Source: Accumulibacter sp. (GTDB lineage: Bacteria > Pseudomonadota > Gammaproteobacteria > Burkholderiales > Rhodocyclaceae). From it: DNA of 64,000 nt. The DNA is taken from contig JACKLX010000005.1 in NCBI GenBank assembly GCA_024235695.1, forward strand, positions 177,708 through 241,707, given 5' to 3'. The position numbers and the translations under genes are program-made. Positions 37,601-44,696 of this stretch are shown here, one piece after another. The notes below the pieces were generated by a model. The model was not told the DNA's origin and made no database searches. It saw only the letters and a program-made list of their open reading frames with translations. Positions within the stretch are counted from its first letter, which is position 1; every line of letters begins with the position of its first letter.

Positions 37601-40384
37601 GCGCACGCCTACTGGCGCCTGAAGGGACTGGCGGTGGACCTGGTGATATGGAACGAGGATCACGCGGGCTATCGGCAGCGATTGCAGGAACAGATCATGG
37701 GATTCATCGCCTCGGGCATCGCGGCGAGCCTGATCGACCGGCCGGGCGGCATCTTCGTGCGGCCTGCAGAGCAGATATCCAGTGAAGATCGCGTGCTGGT
37801 CCAGTCGGTCGCGCGCGCCGTCATCTCGGACGGCCGGGGAACACTGGCAGAGCAACTCGACTACCATCGGCTGGCGGAGCCGCGCGTGCCACGGCTGACG
37901 GCGAGTCGCACCCATCGAAGCGAGGAACCCCCCGACACGACGCGCGCCGACGAGACCCCGCGCCGCAACCTCGAGCTGTTCAACGGGTTGGGAGGATTCA
38001 CTCCGGATGGGCGAGAATACGTCATCACCCTGGCGCCCGGCGAGGTGACGCCGGCGCCGTGGGTCAACGTCCTGGCGAATCCGACCTTCGGGACAATCGT
38101 CTCGGAGAACGGCGTCGGCTACACCTGGGGTGAAAACGCGCACGAATTCCGCCTGACGCCCTGGCACAACGACCCGGTGTGCGACGCCAGCGGCGAAGCC
38201 CTGTACCTGCGCGACGAAGAGACCGGCCACTTCTGGTCGCCCACGCCGCTGCCCGTGCGTGCCGCGGCGCCCTATGTGAGCCGGCATGGATTCGGCTACA
38301 GCGTCTTCGAGCACCGCTCGGGCGGTATTCGCTCCGAGCTGTGGATCTACGTGGCGATCGACGCTGCCGTCAAGTTCTCGGTACTGAAAGTGCGCAACGA
38401 ATCGGGCCGGCCGCGCAAGCTCTCCGCCACCGGCTATGTCGATTGGGTGCTGGGAGATCTGCCCGCGAAAACGGCCATGCACGTCACCACCGAAATCGAT
38501 CCGCGCAGCGGCGCCTTGTTTGCCAGAAACGCGTATAGCGCTGAATTCGCCGATCGGCTTGCCTTCTTCGACGTCGATGATCCGAGGCGCAGCCTGAGCG
38601 GCGACCGCACCGAGTTCCTCGGGCGCAACGGTACGCTGAAAGATCCGGCCGCCATGCGACGCGCGTACCTGTCCGGCAGGGTGGGCCCTGGCCTCGATCC
38701 CTGCGGCGCGATCCAGGTCGGCTTCGAACTGGCCGACGCCGACGAGATCGAGATCGTCTTCCGGCTCGGCGTCGGCCACAACGCCGATGACGCCGGCACG
38801 CTCGTGCAACGCTTCCGCGGTTCATTGGCCGCGCGCAGCGCACTCGAAGCGGTGTGGCAGTACTGGAACCACACGCTCGGCGCGGTGCAGGTGGAAACAC
38901 CGGACCAGACGATCAATGTCCTGACCAACGGCTGGCTGCTCTACCAGACACTGGCGTGCCGGGTCTGGGGACGCAGTGGCTACTACCAATCCGGCGGCGC
39001 GTTCGGCTTCCGCGACCAGTTGCAGGACGTGATGGCGCTGATCCACTGTGAGCCCCGACTGGTGCGCGAACATCTGCTGCTGTGCGCGAGCCGTCAGTTC
39101 CAGGAGGGAGATGTCCAGCACTGGTGGCATCCACCGTCGGGCCGCGGCGTGCGCACGCATTGTTCGGACGACTACCTGTGGCTACCGCTGGCGGTGTGCC
39201 GCTACGTGACCAGCAGCGGCGACACCGGCGTGCTCGATGAACAGCTACATTTCCTGGAAGGCCGGCCGGTTAACCCGCAGGACGACTCCTACTACGACCT
39301 GCCCGGACGCTCGGCCGAGGCGGCCAGCCTGTATGAGCACTGTCTGCGCGCCATCCTGCACGGTCTGCGCTTCGGTGAGCACGGCCTGCCGCTGATCGGC
39401 TCGGGCGACTGGAATGACGGCATGAATCTGGTGGGAATCGGCGGCAAGGGCGAGAGCGTCTGGCTGGGCTTCTTCCTTTGTGAAGTTCTCGGGCATTTCG
39501 GCGACCTGGCGCGTCTGCGGGGCGACGCCGCCTTCGCCGAGCGCTGCGCGGCGGAGGGCACTCGGCTGCGCCGCGATCTCGAGCGCCATGGCTGGGATGG
39601 CGAATGGTACCGTCGCGGCTACTTCGACGACGGCACGCCGCTCGGTTCGGCAAGCAGCGCCGAGTGCCAGCTGGATTCAATCTCGCAGAGTTGGTCGGTG
39701 CTCTCCCGGGCGGGCGACGCCATGCGCTCGCGCATGGCCATGCAGGCGGTGGACGAGCGGCTGGTGCGCCGCGAGCACGCGCTCGTCCAGCTTCTCGATC
39801 CGCCCTTCGACAAATCGAATCTCGATCCCGGCTACATTCGCGGCTACGTGCCGGGCGTACGGGAGAACGGCGGGCAATACACGCACGGGGCGATCTGGGC
39901 GGCCATGGCATTCGCCGCCCTGGGCGACGCTCGGCGCGCATGGGAACTCACGGCGATGATCAACCCGGTGAACCATGGAAAATCAGCGCGTGGTATCGCC
40001 ATCTACAAGGTCGAACCCTACGTCATGGCGGCCGACGTCTATGCGCGCGCGCCGCACACCGGCCGTGGCGGATGGAGCTGGTACTCCGGCTCGGCCGGCT
40101 GGATGTATCGGCTCATCGTCGAATCCCTCGTCGGTCTCAGGCTCGAAGGGGACAGGCTGCATGTCGCTCCGTGCCTGCCCGCGAGCTGGCAGGCATTGAA
40201 GATTCACTACCGATACCGGGAGACCGTTTATCACATCGCCGTCTCGCAGGAACGCGTCGGCGAGCACGGTGCGCGCCTTCAGATGACCGTCACGGTCGAC
40301 GGCGAAGAACGAAGCGACCTGATGATCCCTCTGACAGACGATCATCGCGAACACCTGGTCGAGGTCGTCTTGCGTGCCGATTAA
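31634..40384 (+). CDS. ndvB: cyclic beta-1,2-glucan synthase (GT84 + GH94)
   Basis: This 2916-residue membrane enzyme polymerises UDP-glucose into beta-1,2-glucan and cyclises it, giving osmoregulated periplasmic glucans. Order of parts: an N-terminal cytoplasmic region (1-410), paired helices near 420-485, a family-84 glycosyltransferase domain with LDTDTQLPRDAARLF near 649, further helices near 850-900 and 975-1020, a glucoamylase-like domain (YQYRAFGVPGLGL near 1460), and a C-terminal GH94 phosphorylase domain with GSGDWNDGMN near 2590 that sets chain length. All expected domains are present. The start is TTG at 31634, with AAGGA ahead. It follows the stress genes on the same strand. Confidence 0.93.
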   Translation: MNADTKRSGYLRPLNTRLHGTGRLGSLPEAEPPLRSELFSADQMALHGEALAASHKLIPGQAPDRLLARLADNERTLVGVCELLTTAATESRRVMPAGEWLLDNFYLIEEQIRTAKRHLPKGYSRELPRLAHGPSAGRPRVYDIALETVAHGDGRVDTDSLCGFVTAYQRVSPMKLGELWAIPIMLRLAVIENLRRVGVRIAASWAERNLAATWADRMAETAVSDPKSLILVIADMACSDPPMVGGFVAELARRLQGRGPTLALPLTWIEQRLSESGLTIEHLVQSENQQQAADQVSISNSIGSLRILGATDWRTFVETQSVVDNTLRQDPGGVYGRMDFATRDRYRHAIERIAKKGGLSEGEIARKAVEMARLGAVAIDADGGPEDRAGHVGYYLIDKGLPRLERIAQVRLSGTEALCRTAARFPLLAYLGGIALITVIVSGGLLAQAFAAGTPDWLLLPIGVLSLLAASQLAGALVNWLATLLMTPHSLPRMDFAEGIPAQARTLVVVPTMLTSPSGVEDLIEALEVRFLANRDQRLHFGLLTDFRDARQESLPEDESLLQLARTRIGELNEKYGSERAEIRDDLFFLFHRPRRWNPKDRLWMGHERKRGKLADLNALLRGSAKDGFALVVGDRTVLSAVKYVITLDTDTQLPRDAARLFVGAMAHPLNRPGYDEAKRRITDGYGILQPRVAISLPGTNRSRYARLYGGEPGIDPYTRAVSDVYQDVFGEGSFIGKGIYDVDAFEQALGGRFPENRILSHDLLEGCYARSGLLSDVHLYEDHPARYSADVRRRYRWIRGDWQLAGWLRRRVPAAAAGADNTRQKNPLSMLSQWKLFDNLRRSLVPAALTLLLLSGWTLLSPAWLWTVAVIGIVLLPSLCAAILDFLRKPEEVHPRQHLASIARSAYRHFTQIVFELACLPYEAYFSVDAVARTAWRMLVTRARLLEWNPSGEADRESGEGDRGTLAGSFRTMWFAPAMAAVTAIHLVTSRPAVLAVAGPILLLWFASPLIAWWISRPLAPRDATLTVEQTLFLRALSRRTWAFFDNFVGPDGHWLPPDNLQEYRIAAVAHRTSPTNIGLALLANLSAYDFGYIVAGKVLERTANTLNTMAGLERYRGHFYNWYDTQTLQPLPPLYISTVDSGNLAGHLLTLRAGLLALADDKILPGRLFEGLGDTLRILLGEADDAAVDQATAFRNEQESASAAPPDSLAAARARLERLATCAAELAAQVTESPHGGDDTVRERDRKGRDEGWAQALSRQCREALDELRFLAPWQFIPSAPGEKASFANIVAIPTLRELAMAGCAQAVDRMAAIERLALQCLQLARMEYDFLYDKQRHLLSIGYNVAERRLDSGYYDLLASEARLCNFVAIAQGQLPQESWFALGRLLTDTDGEPVLLSWSGSMFEYLMPLLVMPTYDNTLLDQTCKGAVARQIAYGQQRGVPWGMSESGYNTVDVHLNYQYRAFGVPGLGLKRGLADDLVIAPYASALALMVAPKQACLNLQRLAAEGFMGRFGFFEAIDYTPARQRRGQSHVLVRSYMAHHQGMSLLALAYLVLQRPMQRRFESEPLFQAIMLLLQERIPRTTALFTHTAQLAAVRSPSVAAETPIRVFRRPDTPVPEVQLLSNGRYHVMVTHAGGGYSRWKDLAVTRWREDRTCDHWGTFCYVRDAQSAAFWSTAYQPTRKHPEHYEAIFSEGRAEFRRRDSVTAGDGAGDGQFETHTEIIVSPEDDIELRRVRITNRSRQRRVIDVTSYAEVVIAPPAADALHPAFSNLFVQTEILRERCAILCTRRPRSLGEQAPWMFHLMTAHGADIGELSYETDRLRFIGRGRSAAAPLAMSDPAALSCGEGSVLDPIVAIRCSLALDPEQMATIDMVSGIGNSRDMALSLIEKYQDRHLSDRVFDLTWTHSQVVLRQLNASEADAQLYARLASSIIYANGSLRADAAVLTTNRRGQSGLWGYGISGDLPIVLLQIGDAANIDLVRQLVQAHAYWRLKGLAVDLVIWNEDHAGYRQRLQEQIMGFIASGIAASLIDRPGGIFVRPAEQISSEDRVLVQSVARAVISDGRGTLAEQLDYHRLAEPRVPRLTASRTHRSEEPPDTTRADETPRRNLELFNGLGGFTPDGREYVITLAPGEVTPAPWVNVLANPTFGTIVSENGVGYTWGENAHEFRLTPWHNDPVCDASGEALYLRDEETGHFWSPTPLPVRAAAPYVSRHGFGYSVFEHRSGGIRSELWIYVAIDAAVKFSVLKVRNESGRPRKLSATGYVDWVLGDLPAKTAMHVTTEIDPRSGALFARNAYSAEFADRLAFFDVDDPRRSLSGDRTEFLGRNGTLKDPAAMRRAYLSGRVGPGLDPCGAIQVGFELADADEIEIVFRLGVGHNADDAGTLVQRFRGSLAARSALEAVWQYWNHTLGAVQVETPDQTINVLTNGWLLYQTLACRVWGRSGYYQSGGAFGFRDQLQDVMALIHCEPRLVREHLLLCASRQFQEGDVQHWWHPPSGRGVRTHCSDDYLWLPLAVCRYVTSSGDTGVLDEQLHFLEGRPVNPQDDSYYDLPGRSAEAASLYEHCLRAILHGLRFGEHGLPLIGSGDWNDGMNLVGIGGKGESVWLGFFLCEVLGHFGDLARLRGDAAFAERCAAEGTRLRRDLERHGWDGEWYRRGYFDDGTPLGSASSAECQLDSISQSWSVLSRAGDAMRSRMAMQAVDERLVRREHALVQLLDPPFDKSNLDPGYIRGYVPGVRENGGQYTHGAIWAAMAFAALGDARRAWELTAMINPVNHGKSARGIAIYKVEPYVMAADVYARAPHTGRGGWSWYSGSAGWMYRLIVESLVGLRLEGDRLHVAPCLPASWQALKIHYRYRETVYHIAVSQERVGEHGARLQMTVTVDGEERSDLMIPLTDDHREHLVEVVLRAD

Positions 40385-40428
40385 GCTCGTGCTCCTCGCC
40401 TTGCACGCCTGCGGATCGGGCAACTTCT

Positions 40429-40444
40429 TGACCGCTAGCAAACA
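40429..40444. promoter_or_regulatory. Crp-like dyad site 11, orphan
   Basis: TGACCGCTAGCAAACA matches 12 of 14 fixed positions and contains GCTAGC. It lies between two convergent gene ends (ndvB and the 99-residue gene copy 2), with no -10 at the usual spacing on either strand. It may be a relic of a rearrangement. Confidence 0.45.
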
Positions 40445-40548
40445 CCATCGCCCTGGCATCTCTGATGCTGATGAATGGAACTGCAAGGAGCTCTCTCGGG
40501 CACCGCGATAACAAGATCGACTACGGCGCAGCGATCGCCTGCAGGGGA

Positions 40549-40848
40549 TCAGGACAACTCATTGATTGCGCTCGCGACGGCCTCGTCCACCCGTTGTCGA
40601 TCGCGCGGAGCGTCGCCGAGAATGGTGTCCAACTGCAGCCGGATGTAGGCCGACCGGTTGCGGGTTTTCAGGATCAGGGTCTGCAGGCCACGTTTCTGAC
40701 CGGATCCGTAATCGGTGACGTAGCCGAGCAGATCATGCGCACCGCTTTGCCAGCTTCCGGCCTGGACGGCATCGATGATCGCGGCCATGCGTCGGTGGAA
40801 CTCCTGTGCCATTTCGACCGTGAATTGCGTGAATTGCGGCTTGTCCAT
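40549..40848 (-). CDS. 99-residue conserved protein of unknown function, copy 2
   Basis: This is a paralogue of the protein at 20917 at about 50% identity. Shared motifs are EFHRRMAAIIDAVQAG, LLGYVTDYG, TLILKTR, DTILGDAP and ASAINEL. It is soluble, with helices at both ends. The ATG at 40848 follows CAGGA and aligns with the start of copy 1. Upstream are dyad site 12 and, divergently, the remnant of a crp-like gene, so the arrangement mirrors copy 1 beside crp copy 2. No known family is recognised. Confidence 0.75.
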   Translation of the reverse strand: MDKPQFTQFTVEMAQEFHRRMAAIIDAVQAGSWQSGAHDLLGYVTDYGSGQKRGLQTLILKTRNRSAYIRLQLDTILGDAPRDRQRVDEAVASAINELS

Positions 40849-41085
40849 GAGTGTTCCTGTGGCGGGTTGATCGTTGAGGGTCGCGTCGCCAATGGTGCGC
40901 GGAGGCGGCGAACGTCCGGGCAGCCGGCGACCATCGTGTGTCCCCGTTGCGGCGCAGATTGCAGCGGCTGCTCGCTCGAGAGGAAGCCCAGGCCGCTGTT
41001 TCCTCCAGCAGCGCGTCTGCCCGACCCGCGATCCCGGCGCCGACCTGCTAGCGAGTGCATTCTGCGCCGGCCTTCTTGCGGCATC

Positions 41086-41101
41086 TGTACGCTGTCGCAC
41101 A
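41086..41101. promoter_or_regulatory. Crp-like dyad site 12, 99-residue gene copy 2
   Basis: TGTACGCTGTCGCACA matches 12 of 14 fixed positions. On the minus strand CAGAAT (41064-41059) begins 29.5 bp from its centre, directed at the 99-residue gene. The crp remnant lies on the other side. The rest of 40849-41200 holds no gene. Confidence 0.6.
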
Positions 41102-41200
41102 TTGGCGAATCGGGCTGCGGCGATATTTCTCTTTTTGCGGTGGCGGCCAACTGGCCATTGGCAACGATCGCTTCAATCGTTCGCTGCTGCCTGATGATCG

Positions 41201-41486
41201 ATGGCGCGCACACCGACGCTCGACGCTCATGATCTCGCCAGAACCACCTGCTCGCGGCGCTGCCGGCGAAGGAGTACGCGCGGCTCGTCCTCCACCTCGG
41301 CGGGAGGTCGTCTTGATCGAGTAGCGGCGCGGCCGGATCGGCAGTCCCGACCGTGCCAGCCCGGAGGTAGCTACCCGCGAGTACCAGGCGGTGGTGAAGA
41401 ACGAGTTCGACCGCCGGCGACCCGGGGCCCGCGCTCCGCAAGGCAGCGTTCTCGAGAGTCTACCCGGCACGCAGATCGTGTCCTGA
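41201..41486 (+). pseudogene. remnant of a crp-like regulator gene
   Basis: Three frames in succession resemble the ends of crp copies 2 and 3. First is a start like MARTPTLDAHDLA. After a frameshift comes [20 protein letters not shown] (from 41239), matching [20 protein letters not shown]. After a deletion of about 165 codons comes DRASPEVATREYQAVVKNEF (near 41350-41400), matching [20 protein letters not shown], with a stop at 41484. The sensor core and the helix-turn-helix are gone, so no working regulator can result. It lies divergent to the 99-residue gene around dyad site 12. Confidence 0.75.
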
Positions 41487-41600
41487 CGTCCGCCAGCGAT
41501 CACTGCCGGCGAATTATTTTCTGCCGAGCGGATTCCCGTCCGCGATCGCCCTATACTGAAATCGCACCTGCGTTCGCCGGTGCTCACGAGGAGTACGATC

Positions 41601-41726
41601 ATGGGCAAGATAAGGCAAGGCAACAAGGAAGCGAAGAAGCAAGCGGCTTTGACCCCGAAGGAAAAGAAGACCGCCAAGCAGGCCGAGAAACTCGCGGCTG
41701 GCGTCGCACCATTGATTCAGCGGTAA
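41601..41726 (+). CDS. 41-residue Lys-rich protein, unknown
   Basis: The frame encodes MGKIRQGNKEAKKQAALTPK, then a second basic stretch and the tail VAPLIQR. It is strongly basic, soluble and probably helical. GAGGAG lies seven bases before the ATG, and TATACT (41552-41557) is a plausible -10 about 45 bases upstream. No family is recognised. Its base use and good ribosome site support it as a real small gene; nucleic-acid binding is possible from charge only. Confidence 0.6.
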   Translation: MGKIRQGNKEAKKQAALTPKEKKTAKQAEKLAAGVAPLIQR

Positions 41727-42382
41727 GCCTGTAGTCGCACAATGGCGTGCGACGGGGCTGTCGGTGTGGTGCGGGAGTACTGGCCAGGCAGCCAGCGACC
41801 AAACCTCCGGCAGTCTTTTTTTGCCTTCACGGTTCCCCGTGACTGTCCCGTTCGCGGCTGAGTTGGCACGCGATCAGCCAGACACCCGCCAGCGGCGGCA
41901 CCGCTCAAGGGAGGATGGCGCTGGCAGCGAGGAAACCGCGCCCTGTTCTCCCGGCTGTGCACCAACCACGGCGGCAACGGCAGCAGCAACTTCGCAGCGC
42001 CTGACCTGAGCGAACGGCTGCTGATCGCTTCCGAACTCGGCTTTGCGCTCGGCGAGGCCTTCGGCAGCAAGCTGGACACGCCGACAGCCGACCGTCTCGC
42101 CGCGCCTGCCAATCGCCGGCTGTCCGCTGCGGCAGCCATCCCGGAACCGGCAGCCGCGCTTACCGGCCGGCGGATGGCCGGCCCCGGATTCGGTCGATGC
42201 GGCAGCCGCTTGACGCCCGCGTACGTCGCACCACCTCCCTGTGCACGGGCCACGGCGGCGATGTGCACGCCTTGTCGTGCCACCCGCCGAGCGGCCGGTT
42301 ACGCGACGTGGCGCCAGAATGGCGCGCTGGCGCGGTGATTTGCCCGCTACCGTGGTGGCAAGGCGGCCTGTCCTGTCGCGCG
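41727..42382. other. 656-base gap, no assignable gene
   Basis: A plus-strand stretch near 42000-42070 has high third-position GC and reads LSERLLIASELGFALGEAFG, but it has no clear start and merges into low-complexity Ala/Arg sequence. A T-run of seven lies at 41816-41822. I cannot name a gene, and the stretch may hold decayed coding sequence. Confidence 0.35.
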
Positions 42383-43102
42383 CTAGCGATCGCTGCCAAC
42401 CGGCAGCGGCAGGTTGCGCTGCACCAGCGCGAAGAAGCGGTCGTAGAAGGGCCCGGCGGGAATCGTTTCGCTGGCCACCTTGACCAGCGAGTCGCCGGAT
42501 GCTGTCAGCGGGATCGACAGCGAGCCGATCGCCGCGACGCCAAAGCTCGCCGAGTTCGGGTTCTTCTTGAGTGCGTAACGATCCTGGACCGCGTTCACGT
42601 AGGCCGTCGCCAGCCGCTCGCCTGTCCCCACCGGCGCGCAGACGACATTGAAAACGATCTGGACGTGCACCTCGCCCTCGGGCTGGAAGCTCTTGCTGGC
42701 ACTGACGAAATCGCTGCGTTCGGTGGTCAGCCGATAGCCCTGACTGAGCAGCGCCCGGCGAGCCGCCTCGCAGGTCTCCTCGACATTGGCGTCGAAAAGA
42801 CGCGAGAAGGTTTCGTTGGCCTCGAAGCCCTCGTTCTGGTAGACAGCGACGCGATCCGGCTTGCCCGCGCACCCGGCGAGCAGACCGATGGCCAGCAGCA
42901 GCCCGGCAAGAACGCCGCCAGCCGAGCGCGACAGCCCGTGCGCCGGCAGGTCACGACGCCAGCGGCGGCGGATCGATTGCGAGCGGCGAATGACCGCGAC
43001 GGCCGCATCGCCGGCGCGGTTCGTGACCGCTGGCGCCAGCGCAGCCGGCTGACCGGAACGAAAGAAGGCCTGGGCAGGCATCGACAGCAGCTTCAATGGC
43101 AA
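42383..43102 (-). CDS. DUF2242 domain lipoprotein
   Basis: This 239-residue protein has a lipobox LLAGC near residue 78, after an unusually long, Arg-rich N-terminal stretch. The true start may be internal, but no better ATG or GTG is visible close to the signal. The mature part is a DUF2242 domain (ANVEETCEAARRALLSQGYR, then VSASKSFQPEGEVHVQIVFN and VKVASETIPAGPFYDRFFAL). The function is unknown. A truncated copy lies 25 kb away at 17338, also on the minus strand, with the same C-terminal sequence. It is separate from the island genes and shows no dyad upstream. Confidence 0.8.
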   Translation of the reverse strand: MPLKLLSMPAQAFFRSGQPAALAPAVTNRAGDAAVAVIRRSQSIRRRWRRDLPAHGLSRSAGGVLAGLLLAIGLLAGCAGKPDRVAVYQNEGFEANETFSRLFDANVEETCEAARRALLSQGYRLTTERSDFVSASKSFQPEGEVHVQIVFNVVCAPVGTGERLATAYVNAVQDRYALKKNPNSASFGVAAIGSLSIPLTASGDSLVKVASETIPAGPFYDRFFALVQRNLPLPVGSDR

Positions 43103-43204
43103 GTACGCCAGTATAGGAGGCTCGGCAAGAGACGGTCAAACGAGCAGGCACGATGGACCTGGCAGGGACTTCCGGCGCTTCGCTTGCCGGCCGCACGCCG
43201 CCGC

Positions 43205-43987
43205 CTAGCGCTGGCCGAGGATTTTCCGCAGATAGGCATCGCCGTTCTCCGGTCGCCGGTAGTGCAGGTAGGACATCAAGCCAAAGCGATTGGGGTCGGC
43301 GAAGTAGATGAAGGCGTTGATCTCTTCCGGCCGCTCGAAGCCTTGCGTCCCGCTGGCCGCAATCAACTGCTCGCGAACGTCATCCGGCAGGCTCGCCAGT
43401 TGCGCCACGTAAGCCAGGTACTCGAGGTCAAGTCGCCGCAACCCTCGCCCGGCCAGCGCCCGGTCGGTGACCGCATGCACCACTTCGTGCACGATGAAAC
43501 TGCGATAGACGTCGGCGGTCATCGGACACTGAAAAGGGGGATCGTGCGCACACGCTGCGAGAAATCGCGCCAGGGAAAGGACGCGGATCTCCAGGCGCTC
43601 GGGGTCGTATTGCCCGAGCGATGCGACGCCGTGCAGTGAGGAAAGCTCGTCGACGACCCTGACGTGCACGGGGAATTCGACAATGACCCCGCGGGAACGC
43701 AGGAACTCGACGCCATTGTCGATCGCTTCGCAGGCCAGGCGCAGGTCGCCGGTGGTCGCGCTACTGGCCACCAGGTCCACGCGGCCAATGCCGCAGTGCC
43801 CGATTTCAACAGCGCCAGCGGCGCCGGCAACGAACAGACACGCGGCCAACGACACCAGTCCGCCGCTCCACCATGCGCCCCTCGCCGCTCGCCGGGCGAC
43901 CGCGACCGCGACCGCGGCAGTTGGTCGGTCGGTGCCCCGGCAAGAGCCGGCTGGCCAGGCTGCGCGCCACGGTCGCGCGAACGCCAT
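43205..43987 (-). CDS. DUF6639-type exported protein with HExxH motif
   Basis: This 260-residue protein has an N-terminal signal or anchor helix (about 35-57: GGLVSLAACLFVAGAAGA). The rest is soluble and contains FIVHEVVHAVTD, an HExxH zinc-peptidase-like motif. Further on come a Tyr-rich helix (LDLEYLAYVAQLASL) and a C-terminal FADPNRFGLMSYLHYRRPEN block. The ATG at 43987 was chosen because the longer frame overlaps the GST gene and has no coding character before it. Metallopeptidase activity is plausible from the motif but the family is not characterised, as far as I know. It lies between DUF2242 and GST genes on the same strand. Confidence 0.7.
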   Translation of the reverse strand: MAFARPWRAAWPAGSCRGTDRPTAAVAVAVARRAARGAWWSGGLVSLAACLFVAGAAGAVEIGHCGIGRVDLVASSATTGDLRLACEAIDNGVEFLRSRGVIVEFPVHVRVVDELSSLHGVASLGQYDPERLEIRVLSLARFLAACAHDPPFQCPMTADVYRSFIVHEVVHAVTDRALAGRGLRRLDLEYLAYVAQLASLPDDVREQLIAASGTQGFERPEEINAFIYFADPNRFGLMSYLHYRRPENGDAYLRKILGQR

Positions 43988-44009
43988 CGCGTCTTCGGGC
44001 ACGGCCGTC

Positions 44010-44696
44010 TCAGCAAGCTTTCCGGTACGGTTCCTCGAAATCGAGGAAGTCGTGTTCGGCAAGCGCACCGCGGGTCCATGCCACCACCGCGGGCAATTCC
44101 TGCACCTGCTTGATATAGGCGGCGACCGCCGGCGGTACCGGCACCGCGTAGGTGACGAAGCGCTTGACGACCGGTGCAAAGAAAGCGTCGGCGATGCTGA
44201 AACGGCCGAACAACAGCGGCCCACCATGGGCCCGCAACAGCTCGCTCCACATTTCGACCAGGCGATCGACGTCCGCCTTCACTTCTGCGTGCTCGCGCAG
44301 GATGCGCTGGCCCACCTCGGGCAATGACGCTTCGATGTTCATTCCGAAATGACTGCGCAGGGCGGTGAAGCCGGCGTGCATCTCGGCACAGACGCTGCGC
44401 GCGCGGGCGCGCGCCTGCCGGTCGCCGGGCCACAAATGCCGGTCGGGAAACCGCTCGGCCAGGTACTCGGCGATCGCCAGCGTGTCCCACACCGCGAAGC
44501 CATCGTCGACCAGCACCGGCACGCGGCCAGCCGGGCTGTGGCGGGCGACTTCGGTCTTGAACTTCGAATCGGGAGTGAAGGCGTCGAAACGGATCTTCAC
44601 CTCTTCGAAGGCGATCGTCGCCTGTTCGAGCAGGACCCACGGCCGCATCGACCAGGAAGAGTAGTTCTTGTTACCGATGTAGAGCTGCATGGTCAT
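44010..44696 (-). CDS. glutathione S-transferase family protein
   Basis: This 228-residue GST has an N-terminal thioredoxin-like domain (about 1-80) that starts YIGNKNYSSWSMRPWVLLEQ, with the Ser motif expected for glutathione binding, and VPVLVDDGFAVWDTLAIAEYL as the beta3-beta4/cis-Pro segment. The helical C-terminal domain (about 90-220) has FSIADAFFAPVVKRF. The start at 44696 is preferred because AAAGG lies about eight bases upstream; an in-frame ATG at 44690 is the alternative. It is a conjugating or reductase enzyme of unknown substrate. Confidence 0.88.
   Translation of the reverse strand: MTMQLYIGNKNYSSWSMRPWVLLEQATIAFEEVKIRFDAFTPDSKFKTEVARHSPAGRVPVLVDDGFAVWDTLAIAEYLAERFPDRHLWPGDRQARARARSVCAEMHAGFTALRSHFGMNIEASLPEVGQRILREHAEVKADVDRLVEMWSELLRAHGGPLLFGRFSIADAFFAPVVKRFVTYAVPVPPAVAAYIKQVQELPAVVAWTRGALAEHDFLDFEEPYRKAC

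Noticed and set aside
42377-42392. GCGCGCTAGCGATCGC at the DUF2242 stop
   Set aside because: Contains the CGCTAGCG core but lacks both TGT and ACA arms and lies at a gene end.
17000-42400. Search for transposase, integrase or phage genes to explain the island
   Set aside because: None recognised; the duplication has no visible mobile element.
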